Shown here: positions 50,701 to 64,000 of the stretch, piece by piece | How the letters are laid out: the number at the start of each line of letters is the position of its first letter | Position numbering within the stretch: the stretch's first letter is position 1 | Source of the DNA: Allacma fusca | Lineage: Eukaryota > Arthropoda > Collembola > Symphypleona > Sminthuridae | Assembly (NCBI GenBank): GCA_947179485.1 | Contig: OX359247.1 | Coordinates: forward strand, 26,140,801-26,204,800 | Reading direction: 5' to 3' | Length of the DNA: 64,000 nt | Notes under the pieces: generated by a model | What the model was told of the DNA's origin: nothing | Databases searched by the model: none | Seen by the model: only the letters and a program-made list of their open reading frames with translations | Position numbers and translations under genes: made by a program

Positions 50701-51800
50701 TTCAACTCTGTCGTTAGTAATTTGAATGAATGTAAATTGGAGCAATGTACTCTCGAATTAGAAATAATTACGTGGAAAGTTCACCAGTTTCATTTCTTTA
50801 CTTTTTAAAGAACTTATACTAATTTCATCATCTCAAAATAGTATTTGCAATCAATCGTATGTATCTAAAATTGTGAGTACATTAAGAGAGTAGTGGCACT
50901 GTGCCATGGATCCATAGATATGTCAATACAAATGTTAGATTGTAATAAAAACAGTGTTGATACGACCTTCTGGACAATATTGCTGTGATTGGGACGGTCG
51001 GATCTTTACAGGAGCTAATCTTGAACTTCGGTGGAATTCCGTGTATTTGTATATACACACATTGAAAAGAAATCAGAAATTGTCCTTCCTGCACAGAAAA
51101 GTTCATCCGTCTTTTTGTAAATATAGGAAGTCGACGTATTTATGTATGTACGTAATGTATAGATATATGTGTTTATGATGTACACAAAAGTTTGTCTTAG
51201 TTAGTGATTTGATGTGAATTTCCGTGAACCACTACGAGGACCAAATCCGAACCTTTTACTTGTGAGCTTTGGAAGAAAAAGAGTAAATACATCTGTCTGT
51301 CTATGAAGATACAATAGGACAAAAAAAAAGTCTTAAATTGATTTCTACGGAAAAGATGGCTCAGGGTAATTTGCTCCTCTGTTGTATAGTGTTTTTTAAA
51401 AGTAAAAAGTTTCCAGATTTCCTAGCACCCGTAAATTTGGAGCTAGGAGAAGAAGGAAAAAATATACTGTATATATAGGGATGGCCTGCGTGGGTTGACA
51501 TAAGGGATAGACCGTGGTCTACTGGTGGCAGTAAGTATCTCTGGAGCAAAAGGATGATTGAGTTTGATTTTCTATGTAGCATCCCAATCAGGAGGAGAAG
51601 GCACTGCATTCGAAGTTCCTCTATTCAATTACAGACTGACTCGGAAAGGAGAGTTATTACTCTACCACCGATGTCGAAATTTAAGACTAATTTAACATCC
51701 GTCCGGAGTTTATAAAAGATAGACAGGAGTGAGGCTCTCACTCAACTGGATGGATCTATATACAGGTATCTCCTACAATGTACTCCTCCCTATACGTAAT

Positions 51801-51862
51801 CACACACACACACACACATATATATATAAGTAGAGAGAGATAGAGAGAGTACGAGAGAGAAA
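51801..51862. repeat. Compound (CA)n(TA)n(GA)n microsatellite
   Basis: A CA run passes directly into TA, then into an interrupted GA run. Confidence 0.93.
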
Positions 51863-53092
51863 TAACTGAATTGAACAAATGTTTCAGCTCAACTCAAATG
51901 CTGAGAGGTATAAAGTGGAGGGAAAGCCTTATAGACTTATATGTGAAGTGCAAGGATGGCTGGTTTAGTTGGAGTGATCAGTAGAGTCCGCAAACCGCAA
52001 ATTTCATTTTCTTTCTACCCTCCAGTAGCAAGAGGAACAACAATCATTCCTCATCAAGACCATCCTTTCTGAAATGTTGGCTTTACCCTCAGTTTTTATT
52101 TCTCAACTTTTTTTCATGAGCCTTTCATGAACCTTCCCCTGCTTTATTTATGTACCTATAATATATTAGGGTCTGGCATTTCTATTGCCGCATTTTCTCT
52201 TCCATCATTCTATCCATTCACTGCTCACGTGAATACCTACACATATGTAATGTATTTACGTGTATTGTTTATTTTGATATGATTGTGTATATTTACAGAG
52301 AACCGTATTGGCATAGCATAGGGACTGCAGTATTTGCTCAGAATACATGCTATAGGTTGATGCATAATTATATATATCTTAGACGGAGAAAAAGTTCTAG
52401 CGGACTGTAATAAGCCCCAAAATTTTGTTTGGAAGCTAAAGTGTTTTGATTTCATGGACTGAGTGACTATGCCTGAACTGAATGTGTGTGTAATTGCGGG
52501 GGTTTTCCAGAGTGTTTTTATTCTAGAGATATATCTACAGATGTATATGAGACTGACTGACTGAGTGAGACCCAGGCATGAATTTATTTCCCTCGTTGAA
52601 ATTCTATTAATCATATGAAGGTGTTCTACAACCACTAATTATTTCACTGTAGTAAGCACCCAGCGTGTGAAGAAACGACGCTTGAAGCTTTCATTAAAAT
52701 AATAAAAAGAGCGATAGGACGGAGCACCTTATCTTTATCTTTATTTCCCTCTTGGGACGTTTCCATCCCCTGTACAATATGTACATATCTACCCGAGAGG
52801 TGAAGAGTAAAGGAGAATTTTACAATTTTTTAAGGAAGCTGATTGCATTCATTCGTAATTTGCTGTCGTACACATCCTAAGCTGAAAATTATAGAGGTGT
52901 TGAAACTTCCCCAGAAAGAACGCCTCCACTCTAATTACTGTCTTCGGGAGTGCAATTCTCCTCAGTTGTCTTTAAACGGTCAGTGTACCTGATTATAGTA
53001 TCAATCCTATATGCTGACCATTGACTCTCCCTTCAATATCTACACATGTTTTATGTAGATATATTTATTTTATTATGATAATTATTATTTTC

Positions 53093-53272
53093 AGAGCATT
53101 TCCAACCCCACATGGATATGTTGTTGACTCAGCATGTGCCTATAGAGAGGACCAGGAGAGTGTTGAGGTTATGAGTCCTTTTGTGGGCGTGATCCTCCAC
53201 CAGCATTTGTATACACACTATGGTCTCTGGGATAATCTATTAAGAAAATCAGTGCCACACAATTGTACTTGA
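53093..53272 (+). other. Possible terminal exon, product unknown
   Basis: The acceptor TTATTATTTTCAG ends at about 53092, and an open frame continues for about 58 codons (AFPTPHGYVV...) to a TGA at 53270-53272. The translation has balanced composition with several acidic residues and no repeat. An ATTAAA variant polyadenylation word lies at about 53285. The same frame is open upstream of the acceptor back to 53021, which weakens the splice argument. Confidence 0.14.
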
Positions 53273-53981
53273 AAATTCTGTCCAATTAAACTTGCAAATT
53301 TGATTCTATCTCTTTCCAATGCGGATGGCTAGATAGTTTTTAGTGTCTATAGATTTTTTGTTAAAAAGAGTATATTTTGTAACCTATTTTCTCAAGTTGG
53401 CTCTCTATCCGTAGGTACATCATAACCATAGGTACGAACATAATTCAAAAGGAAATATCCATGTTCAACATTAGATCGACTAGCACAAGGAGGAGGAGAA
53501 GGAAAACATGAGCGCAGGAAATATATGTAGGATGGGGTCTTTGCATGAGTGAACTGACAAATTAGAGGTTTGGTTCCTGCATTATAGCCTGGAAAGTCGT
53601 TTATGGGATGCGTAAGTATGTAAGTGCCCTACTATGTTGAGCAAATATTAAGGGAAAAAAATTATGACATAAATCCAAGAAGTGCGGATTACGTCAATCA
53701 TACAAATCGTTCCAAAGGTTTCATTTGACTTGAAATAAGCCCTGTGTGGAAAAGTTTGTGGATGCATATTATACAGTGCTAAAATTACAGGTTAGGAATG
53801 ATCCTTTTTTTAAAAAAAAAAACCTTTGTAGGGAAAATAGTTTTTTAAAGGGGGGTAAACGCTTGTTTTTGCAACATTTATGTTCTTGATGGAAGGAAAG
53901 CTCCACGTTTACACACATTTATTTATTTATTGAGGTGAGGGCTGAGAAAAAGACACCACAGAAACAGCTAGGACTTGTGAG

Positions 53982-54320
53982 ATGGGAAAGATTAAGAGAC
54001 AAGTGTCTACATTTAACTTTCAGAACCAGCCTATCATCTTGTCGTCCAAAAACATAGATAATAATTTTCCAACGACGAAACGTACGATTATGTGGAAAAG
54101 AGTTGGAGTCGTTAATCGCGCCTTTGTCTGCAAGTGTCTGATTGCCTCTGTGGCCTTACTTTATAATGTATGTGCATATATGCATATGTTTGAGCTTGTC
54201 GGATATATATTCTTCGGCTTGATAGAGTCATTGGCGTGCCCGACTCTAATAAGTTTACTCAACTTTTCTTGTTTCTTCTTTCCCCAGAATTCCCTTCTAC
54301 ATACAGTGTGCCTCCTGTGA
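53982..54320 (+). CDS. 112-codon ATG open frame with hydrophobic segments
   Basis: Frame from ATG (53982) to a TGA. After a polar N-terminal part of about 45 residues, residues from roughly 48 to 100 are largely hydrophobic and could form membrane spans. No family is recognised. A very good acceptor (TTTCTTCTTTCCCCAG) ends at 54287 inside the frame. Using it in another phase gives a different open frame, IPFYIQCASCEHNFY..., that passes through a CT microsatellite and stops at about 54491. Which of these is real, if either, cannot be told from sequence alone. Confidence 0.12.
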   Translation: MGKIKRQVSTFNFQNQPIILSSKNIDNNFPTTKRTIMWKRVGVVNRAFVCKCLIASVALLYNVCAYMHMFELVGYIFFGLIESLACPTLISLLNFSCFFFPQNSLLHTVCLL

Positions 54321-54339
54321 ACATAACTTTTATGCACAT

Positions 54340-54366
54340 TTCTCTCTCTCTCTCTCTCTCTCTCTC
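54340..54366. repeat. (CT)n microsatellite
   Basis: Pure CT run just after the acceptor-linked frame. Confidence 0.95.
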
Positions 54367-57300
54367 ATGAAGAGGCACATCCCAAGAGTTTGGACTGTGA
54401 TGCAAGTTAGCCCAAGCCCTCTCCAAGTTACATGTGTACTAGTAGTGGTTCCTGAGCAAGTCGTAAATCCAATTGCTACTTTTGGTTCCTAAAGGGGAAT
54501 TCTCACTTATAAGTGCCACCATTTACTTTGAAGATAAAACTTGTGAAAATTCACGCAGTCTGTTTTTTAAAATGTGGAGGTTAGATTGATGTACTATACA
54601 AGGAAGTACATAAGAACTAGGGGTGCATCTCAGGGAGTGATGTGAATTTCCCTGAAATCGTTTTATGTACACTTATACATGAGCCTCCGTGCAATACTGT
54701 ATATTTGGCGGGGCTGTGGCTTACAGGGTATAAGAGTAAGAGGGGAGAGGAATAAAAAAAATTTGTGGGAATTCTATGAATAAATAACGAGGCATTAGCT
54801 CATCATTTCCCAGTGTCGTCAATGGACGTATGGCACGGGGGTGGGAATAAACCGCGGCTGGGCCGTGCATACCGAATTGTGAGTCTACACTGTACATATG
54901 TACATAGATACATATAGATACCCTGAGTGCTAAAAGATTCACGCATCAAATCAACATGTTTACATTTATTCACTTTGTGGAAGACTCTGGTTGGGAGTCT
55001 GGTAACAAGCCCTCGCCTGTTGATTTGCTACTAATCTTGTAAAGCCGTTCGGAATAGAGATTCTGTTTGCACTTGAAATCTTCCTCTTTGTTTGATATTC
55101 CCTTTGAATTACCTCTGCATGATGTAATTAGCCTCACAAATGTATCAATATTAACTGGATTTTCGGAGGGAGACATATATCTTGTCTGTGGGAACTACCT
55201 ATCCTGTAATTTGTAATGGGTGACTTTCTTTATGCTAATTAATAACCTTTACCGTTGGAGTCCATGCACGCTCCATGTCATAAAATACAGTTGTACATTA
55301 TCTCATCCATAGCTTTAATTGGTATGGATACAGTCATCAGGATCATTACCATATTTTCTATAGGTTTTGTCTCAAATTCCGCAATTATTTTTTATCCTAT
55401 TGCTGCTGCTCCTGCTCCTGCTATATATTACTACAAGCTGCAAGAAAGTTTCAGAAAGAGGAAACCTTGGAGGATTATGAGTCTTGGAAAAAAAATTGAT
55501 TCTTGTTTATTTTACTCAAAGATCACTGACTACTGCTACCACTGTGAGGGACTATGTATCTGCATGGATCCTGAGTCCCAAGCATGATAGGAATCAGTGG
55601 GAGATGGGGAAGATACTGAGGTATAGGAGTAGGAGATAGTATTGATGAAATGTCATGCTGGGAGATGACCAAATGTGTTCTGTAAATCGTGTCATTGGCT
55701 TTTATTGATCCTTTGGTTTGGCGTGTCGGGAAGTCATGTAATGGTATGACTCCCTTGTTATTTTATTCCAACCAGTATCCACTTGTATGGGTTGTAGTTG
55801 TAGGAGACTAACTGTTTACTACCAGTTTTCCTTTGAATCCTGGAGGTATGAGCGGACGATATTATTGGTATCTTTGTGGAGATTTGAGATCCTCATAGAC
55901 AGGATTTGGTGGATTGACAGACCATATAGTCCAGCACTGGGTGGTAGGATAGTCCAACCGGGATCCTCTATGTACGTGAAGGGAGTCAGGGTAAGTAGGC
56001 AAAAAGTAAAAGCAATCACAACAGGGCAGTGGATTGTTGAAGCGTCGTCCGTGTAATCGATTACATTGTGTGCAATGGTCGGGACCACCACTCTCTGATC
56101 ACGAGTAATCGAATTCATATGCTGACTTTTTTCGCAAGATAGTCAGAGCCGAAATGGAAGCTAGACAGGAAACAAAAGGATTTTTTTTTGGACAAACAGT
56201 CCGTAGGATGTTGAGAAGGGAAGAATGACATGAGATCGTGCTCGGCGTGACATGTTACTTTACCTGTCCTCACAGGTTGGCTCACTCGCAGCTCATCAAT
56301 ACACATCCATCCATGTGTTTATCAAGTCATGTATATGTGAATAGTGTCTTGTATTGGTTCAGTGCTTTACTCTGGTCATGAGCAGTATTGGTTTCTCAAT
56401 TTGCATAAAAATTTAGCTGAGGGTTGTTTATAAATTCCAGAAGTCAATTGGGATATGATACGTAAATATGAAATAGAAATGTGGCTTAAAATGTAGAAAG
56501 TTATTGTATGTATAATTGAACGTGTATCTGTACACCCTTGTATTTGGAAGCTTCAAATGTATACATAATTAGGGAGAGGGTCGAAAGAATGTGAAATTGT
56601 TTGTTGTTTCCGTATATTTTGTCAACATGATATGCAGGGAGAGTGACTGCGACGACAAACATGTATCCAGAGAGAGAGAGAGAGTAGACAGGATCGGAGT
56701 AAAATGAAATACGTACAGGCAGATGGGACGTTATCAAGTGACTGGGATCAGAAAGAGTGTAAGTGATTTTCGAATTTGTTGCTGACAAGAAAGCGAGGGG
56801 AAAACGAAGGAAATAAATTTTGCATAAATAAGTGCAACTCTACCATAAATTATTTCTGGTTTGACTGAGCATAATTACATACATACAAATCCGTATCTGC
56901 ATATAATTCCATGGTGTCGGGCCTAACTCAAGAGTATAGGAGCGTCCGACGAGATAGCACATTTTGTCAGTGACATTGAGTCAGTAACCAATTCTCCATG
57001 TAGAAACTCTCCCAGAGCTATCTCCTCTCTGTGCTACTCCGTATCTTTTGACACAGTGTAATCCAGTCTGCTGACTTGTGTGTGGAGAAGCGAGGAAATG
57101 ACAAAGTTTTTGTCATTTGTCTCATCTCTCATGACTTGACTCCCTCTCAGTTTCATTTCATTCCGAGAAATATGCAAAGAGCTTCGCAGATAAAATAGAG
57201 AGCTAGCCATTGTCATAGAGTTTTAGACTCGAGGAGTCTCGGGCATTGTAGATACATACAAGATCCGTGAGAGTCTACATTGAATCTTCATTGGGAAATG

Positions 57301-57584
57301 TATCAACCTGCCTAGACTTCATTGCTCTCTGGACCCAGATACAAACAAGGCAGGAGTCGGAATGAAAAGGCAAGGAAAATAAAAGAGTCTGACTTTGACA
57401 ATGCATATGTTCACTTCTTGATTCCCCTTCGTTATGAGATTTCGAACTAGTGGTTCGTGAAAAACGTTTTTCTAGCTCCCTTTTCATTCCACTTTATTTT
57501 TCTCCCAGAGACACACATCACAGACCTATGTATGTACATGGAGTCCTTTAATACAGGGGGTTAACATATAGTCGTATTGTATTG

Positions 57585-57608
57585 GAGAGAGAGAGAGAGA
57601 GAGAGAGA
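57585..57608. repeat. (GA)12 microsatellite
   Basis: Pure GA run. Confidence 0.95.
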
Positions 57609-57982
57609 AAGCCGTGTCACATTCCTGTGTACCTCTTTCTGCTCCTCTCTCTTTTGGCAGGACTCGACTGAGGAACACATGCATAAATAACAATGTTCGT
57701 CAGGCTCATAGCACTCCAGTCGGGTTGACGAAGTGAGGAATATAAGTACATTACATATTTGAACCGTACGTATTTATATCATGTGATGGAGGAATAAGTG
57801 CACGGTCAGTAGGCAATTGAGCAATGGTCACTCACTCGACATGAATCTCATCGACATTCACACCACCGTAAAAAACCTATTTCCATGAAGAATCTCTCTT
57901 CCAAGCTCCTCCATCAAACTTTCCCAATGCCAACTTTACTACACACTCAATAAGTTTTACAGCGGGATGGATAGGAGAGAGA

Positions 57983-57985
<3 letters not shown>

Positions 57986-58024
<39 letters not shown>
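57986..58024. repeat. (GA)n microsatellite
   Basis: Uninterrupted GA run of 39 bases, with a shorter GA stretch just before it. Confidence 0.97.
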
Positions 58025-58026
<2 letters not shown>

Positions 58027-61000
58027 ATACATTGAGAGGATCCCTGGAATCATGGGATTTCAGGGGAAACTATCCCGCCTTTAATAACAGGCTAACTTAT
58101 CTCGTTATTTGGTCATAGTGTCCATTTGACGGAGGATATCCTTCCGTGTAGCATGAAATCGAAGGGGAGGTCAAGTTTATGTCAAACACCCTCTCAATAT
58201 ACCATGTCGTACAATACAATACACTGGGACATAACTCTCATCATTTTATTTCTCGGGCTCAATTTAAGAACGGAATCATTTCCATCAACTCATACTCCAA
58301 TGGTGTGTCATGTTCTTTGGGAGTGCTTCCCTACATTCGACAGAGTCAAGGCAGATGAACTGCTCATCTTGAACACTGTACCTATATATGTATCTTATTG
58401 ATGTGTGCAGTGCTTTCCAATCAAGCAAATGCTTATGATTCTTTAGAATTTTGTACAGAAACTTTTTTAGCTGACCGTATGGGGTCGGCCATGAAACTTG
58501 GCGGGTGGAGTTGCCAAGATTAGTTCACGGCAAACAACTACGTTTGTCATTCCCAACCAACTGAACCAAAACCAACACTAAATTCATGGAATAAAAAACA
58601 TTTGACTGTTCACATCAACATTAAGTAGTGATGACTGATGACATCCTGGTTATTGTTGGTGTAATGTTATAAAATAATTATTAATTACTTAATTATTATT
58701 TAGTTAACTCGGTCACGTGGTTTATTAGAATGCTGGAAGCTGGAACTCAATCAGAAGTTTATTACCTTCAATGTGCATATGTGTCACCCAAATAAGTATC
58801 ATACAAATCACTAAGCCATAGCGGTAGCATACGAGCTGCCAACGGTAGAGCATACACTTATTGTGGGGAAGCAAAAAGTGATGCTGGTGTATACCAAAAT
58901 GCCGATGAAATAGCAACAGTATTTGTTTCCCACACTTCCAAAATGATTCCAATGATTCCAGTCCACTTTTGGAATCTCACAGGGTTAAACTTTCAGGAAT
59001 CATATTCATTTGCTGGATTCAAAATCCCTGGATGTGCGTCTGTATGTATGTATGCTCCGGAGTAATTTACGACATCAACTATTGTTTCTCATTGTACACT
59101 GACCTCTCCCTCTGGACAGGCTTGACCCGCTACCCCTTCCCAAAAGCGGGGTAATGGATAAAAAGGGACGATGGAGAAGATTCTATCAATTTTATTGTTC
59201 TACAACTACGTGCTGCCTCACGCTCCACTCTTCGACTACTATCCTGTAGTCCGCCCTTGTCTCATCTGCACTACTGGCTTTTGCCTCCATCCGATACGTC
59301 TCGCCTTCCCACCCTATTTTGCCTTGCTGTTTATCTCAAGAAATATCACATTATATTATATTCTAGAGGTTATTACAGTCTCATTATTATGACAGATTTA
59401 TGTTGTCGGAAAAAAGGGGTTGTGTGTTGGAGAGCTCGGGCTTTTCTCCTACCCTTCACCATTCTGACTCTCCCTTTGATTCCACTAACAAGCAGGAAAT
59501 TACCAAATCACCATCCAAGTCATTTAGTGCCTCGGCTTGGATTTCAATTATTCCTTCTGTAAAAATATTTTGATAAGGGGAGCTCTAATTATTTTTGAAT
59601 GCTGTAATCAAAGGTTCACACGGTTGGGAAATACAACACCATTTATTTTTACGAGGTGCATTTTTATTTCTATAATGGCACTTGCGAATGTCTCCATGGA
59701 GTGTACATACGAGTCTATCTATTTGAGTAATTTATCTCCTCAGCAGTGTGCATACTTGGGATTTAACATGTTAATCATGGTTACGATAAATTCTGGAGGT
59801 AATTACAGTAGTGTCAACAGCTGCCTATGTTTATTAAAAACAAGCTCACTTGTCTAAGTGTATGTTGTTATAATGTGGACGTACTATTGCCTGGTGTACA
59901 ATAGTCTGAATGCTATTGTTACACTAGTCGGCAGTGTTCTACCAGTTTGAAGGATTATCTCCTTGCGAAAATTCCTGGCTTAATGGACGTTGAAATCTTG
60001 TCAAAGGAAACTTATTGTATGAGGATTATAAGGGAAGTTTAGCCTCAAGATAGGATGAAATCTCCAGAGAGAGAGAGAAAGAGGGAGAACGGACAAGTTA
60101 GAATTGCACAAGACTATAGAGAGATATCATGCTGTTTTCTCTTTGATGCATTTGACCAGCGACTTGGAGTTACAAGGGTCAGACAGCAGCTATTGATTGT
60201 AAGTACACTAAAATAGAAAAATTCAGAGGGAGAGGGTGATGGTTGTGTTTTGCCATGTAGAAGACCTCAAGACGAGTAAGAGACTCTGGCTATAAGTTAA
60301 TTGCCATAAACTTTTACATGTGGAAGAACCAGTGTTGGGGAACCACACGGAGCATTATTAGCCGTATATAGTTATTGTCTCCTGTTGTTGCTGGTGGTGA
60401 AGCCAAATGTGCATGTGTCTTTATAGCAGTGCCAGGGTATATCCTGGGTAATCATGCCTATGTGGGTGCGCATATATTCAGAGGTAGCTGATTTGCTGAC
60501 GAAGGATAAATGAAAAAGGTTGACCATGCACTCACAACAATGCCTAAAGCTGTGTGCGTTATTGATTTACTGACCACAACTCTTCGACAGGATTTAATTT
60601 GTGCGTCTATCTGTCTTCGCCTTCAGCTCTCTTCTCCTTTTTTCTCTCTCTCTCTCTCTGTTTCTAGCCCTCGCTCATTCAGTCACTCATTTCGGTCATA
60701 TATCCCACGTTATTACGACGCTTGGTCATATAGAGGAGATGATATGGTGAACCGCAAGATTTCCACGGAAATATCTTGGCCCTTGACTGATGAAATTAAG
60801 AAAGTTGATTAAGCCATGACGGTTAGGCCCCGCAAGACTGTTGATTATGAAAAGTAGAATTAATATCTTCCCATACAGGTCAAAGTCAGGATCGTGTAAT
60901 TAAGTTTCTCTACGAGGGTGAAGTTATGTACTTGAGTTGGTACTCTCACAGTGTTTACTTTCCTTAATTCTTGTAGTGCTTCCCAGTAATCTGTTATAAT

Positions 61001-62790
61001 AATTACAGTGCCTCATAGAAACTCAAGTAAATAAACAAATAAGTGTTAACAGTCTCTGTAATGCTGGACTGGGAAATGATAATAACGTGACACACTACGG
61101 GTTAGTTCATATAGATATTACACGTTTTTTTTTTAAAAAAGAAGATAATGTTCACAGTGAATTGCCATGTCATGGGTTTTTACTGTACTAAAGTTTGGAT
61201 GAATTTGACTATACTTGAAAATACTAGGTTAATAATACTGGGGGGGAACTAAGGAAATGTTATCGGTGTGGTAAACACTATGTCAGTTTATAAGACACTC
61301 AATAATACAGCTCTGGAGAGAAAAACACGCGTCTTATTTATGGGAAGGGGAAATTCCGTATAATAATTCAATTTCTGAGTAAGTGCTACGTTTCAAATAA
61401 TCTTGATCAAGATAAACTGTCAGGCTTGGTGTAGATTTCTGTTTTCTTTAGGTCTGGAGCATAAATGCTCACTGGGGCTCAGCGCTCAGCAACTTGTACA
61501 TACAGTTGTTTCCCTTAAATAATACAAAATATTGTGTAAAATGTAGATATCTTTGTATACAGTGTAAGAATTCATATACAGATACAATATAAAGAGTCTG
61601 GGCTTGTTCCAGCCATTACGGACAGGAAGTTGCATCTCGTGGTTGACAACATCAAGCACTTCATTTATTTCATCACCCATGACACCTACAAGAAAATTAA
61701 AGTATTTTAAAACTCGGTATCCTATCATCATTCCAAGGAAATTGCTTTGTTGCAATGAGAAAATTTACAGAGCTGCCATAAAACTGTTGTTCACTCGCCC
61801 TCCTAGTTTTTATTCCCTTTGGTAATTTTCAAGTCACCCCGAAACCTTGTGGTTATTTCCTGGTTTTGATCCTTCCGTGTAACCCTCCTTTGTGTTTGTC
61901 GGGTAACAAGTGATATAAAAATGAGAACCGCAGAGTGGAGTATGTAAGTATGTAAGTAGTAAGTAGTAAACCCTTGACTTCACAATCTTTCAAACTACGG
62001 AGCTCTTACCAGATCTGCACCGCCTGTTCTGGGAGCTGGTTAATTATTGTTGTGCCGCAAGTCAACCGCTAGAAATGAAAGTGTAGTACAAGCACCAGTG
62101 TTGAGGGGCAGGATACTCATTAAGATTATTATAGCTATAGGTGGACTTCTTTCGGAAACAATTTAGACAGTTTTCCAACATCTCGATTTATTTACTGCCG
62201 TCGTATGTTTTTCCTTGTGTGATCTTGTCAATGGGCTACTAGTTGTATGCACACTCAGGCGTAGACAAGCGTACATACAAATACAGAGGGCTCCCAGAGT
62301 ATATTTTATCTACCCTTCACATAATATCGAGGTAAGTTGGACAGAGTTGCTGTAATGAAGTTAACCAGGGGGTTACAGTAAAATGTGATAGGATGTTACT
62401 TCCCTTGTTTTGGGACAGAATGTACGAGCATAGGGATGGTTACGGAGTACGTGCAGTCCGATGTAACCACGTTTTGTAAGAGGTTACCTACCCCGTTTGT
62501 TACCCTCCCCCGTAAGATGACATATAATGTGTCAGAGGTAATTACTAGTGTTGGTGTGGAGCCACGTGCATACATAGGGGTTATAGTGTATGGTGGTGTA
62601 AGGGGATTGTGGTGGTAGCGATGTGTCCGAAATGCGGTTGACTGGAACAGTTGTTGTTGATATTGATCTCACCAGGTTTTATGACTGGGTCAACCTGATT
62701 TGTTCAATTTGGACGACGGCTATTTGGGGAGATTTATAAGTGTTCTGCTCACAACATTTTATTTCTCGCTCGCAGTTTCTCATCTCCACT

Positions 62791-62797
<7 letters not shown>

Positions 62798-62831
<34 letters not shown>
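62798..62831. repeat. (CT)17 microsatellite
   Basis: Pure CT run after a T tract. Confidence 0.95.
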
Positions 62832-62834
<3 letters not shown>

Positions 62835-64000
62835 CCTCTCTGTGTGTCTCACTCTTAGTACCATAACTTACTCATTTTTACTACACGTGAGCAAGTTTCC
62901 GGCGTCTTCTGCTCAAGATTGTCCCCCGACATAAATACGCATTAAGTACGGGTTAGGTAGCAAAGAATTGACGTGGTTATTACAACCTTAGTTTATGATT
63001 TCGGATTAAGATACTTTCTTTGAGCTGTGTCGTTGGCGGGGCTGGGGCTGTCCCTGAACGTGTCTTTGCTCTCCTCACGTCCTTGGAAATCAAACTGTTT
63101 TATTGCGGTGATCATAATGTAACAGGGTTTTGTAGCATGGAGCGACGCTAATACATACAGAAGGTATTTTCGGGAGCAAAAACGCTTACGAGCTTGTAGT
63201 TTTTATAATGATAGGTATACTTTCTGCAATTACGTAGGTATACACATGTCGATAGACCTGGGGTGATACTACGTGTGCCTTACCGACGAACATGAGGGTG
63301 CGTCTCGGCTATACTCAAAGTTTAATAGGGAAAGGGTAATGCCTTGCTGGGTCCAAGCTGCAGTAGTTGTATTTGTAGTTAATGGATAGGAGAAAGAATA
63401 CTAGTACTAATTCATATACGCTCAGACAGGGATTGGAAACAGTGTGCAATAAATGCATTCATCAAAATAGCGTCAAAATTTACAACCCTCTCCAATAGGT
63501 TTATGTCCTTTCATCTCCTTCATCTACTTACTGAGGAACTTATTGGATTCCTGGGAACGTGAAAGAATTCAGGGAGCCCCAGTGGAGAGATAGAAGGAAT
63601 TAAGCAAGTTAGCCATGTGAAAAATGGTGGTTGAAATGAATAGAGGTTGGCACACAATGTGTACCGCATACTCCTCGTTGTCCTGGCGTCATAATAGAAA
63701 TGGGAGGGAACTGTTGTCATACTTATATAACTTGCACTCACAAAAGACGAGAGGATGGGACGAGCCAAGTAAAAAAAATCCGTAGTCCTCAGCATTGACT
63801 ATTACTCCGGCTTCCACTCCATGTCAGATACATACATACATATACATAGCCAGGAGCAAGTATTGAAAAAAGGAAGAAACCAAAGAGGATGGGAGTGAAA
63901 ATGTGTACGTATTATCTGAGTGTGTACCTATGCACATGTATGTGTGAGGATATGTGTGGTGGTTTGAAGAATGTCTGTGTGCAAATAAGGGCAGCATTTG

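Larger units (their letters stand above)
44139..53092. other. No gene recognised
   Basis: Non-genic by inspection except for the listed repeats, a mariner-like terminal sequence at 44861-44886 and a possible terminal exon at 47523. A purine stretch with runs of four and nine G lies at 46352-46372. Palindrome TACATATGTA occurs at 49579-49588. Confidence 0.5.
54492..64000. other. No gene recognised
   Basis: Non-genic by inspection. It holds TACATATGTA at 54893-54902, GA tracts at 56669-56684, 57585-57608 and 57986-58024, CT tracts near 60643 and at 62798-62831, and A/T-rich near-palindromes around 58672-58703. Frames at 55255-55587, 55787-56118 (both strands), 58126-58401 and 59537-59857 have no recognisable motif or splice partner. 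Confidence 0.5.

Noticed and set aside
1-64000. CRISPR array, phage, bacterial operon or complete transposon
   Set aside because: No spaced direct repeats, no ribosome-binding-site-led gene runs and no transposase, integrase or reverse-transcriptase motifs were seen on either strand.

Overview
This window reads as nuclear DNA of an animal, most likely an arthropod; I cannot name the species. Base composition is about 39% G+C in six 60-base lines I counted. There are many dinucleotide microsatellites, especially (GA)n/(CT)n and (GT)n/(CA)n. No bacterial operon structure is visible, and the only RNA gene has a eukaryotic layout with internal A and B boxes, no encoded CCA and a T-run terminator.

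The one firm gene is a tRNA-Arg (anticodon UCG) on the minus strand at 16656-16728, followed by a Pol III T-run terminator at 16644-16648. Everything else is gene-poor. I found no long open frame, no protein domain, no complete transposon and no CRISPR array. The longest frame is 150 codons, in a G+C-richer patch that is open on both strands. At this composition chance alone predicts roughly ten stop-free runs of 100 codons or more. The window has about two to three dozen such frames. Several of these come from microsatellites and G+C-rich patches.

Layout: 1-353 carries a possible minus-strand gene edge. 354-9529 is non-genic, with one intron-like signal at 4659-4724. 9530-10368 holds the best candidate spliced small gene (minus, three phase-consistent exons). 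10666-10959 is a single ATG frame. 10960-16643 is non-genic. The tRNA follows. 18535-18729 is a possible two-exon peptide (minus). 24217-24552 is an ATG frame (minus). 26205-26381 is a possible two-exon segment (plus). 30591-31043 is open on both strands. The rest, to 64000, is non-genic apart from a few isolated acceptor-plus-frame signals near 43839, 47523, 53093 and 53982-54491. All protein-coding calls here are low-confidence, made by reading splice signals and phases by eye, and no product was recognised.

The clearest non-gene signal is a dispersed palindrome, TACATATGTA. It is present in at least 16 exact copies where about 0.2 would be expected at this base composition. It often sits inside longer TACA/TGTA tetranucleotide mirror arrays.
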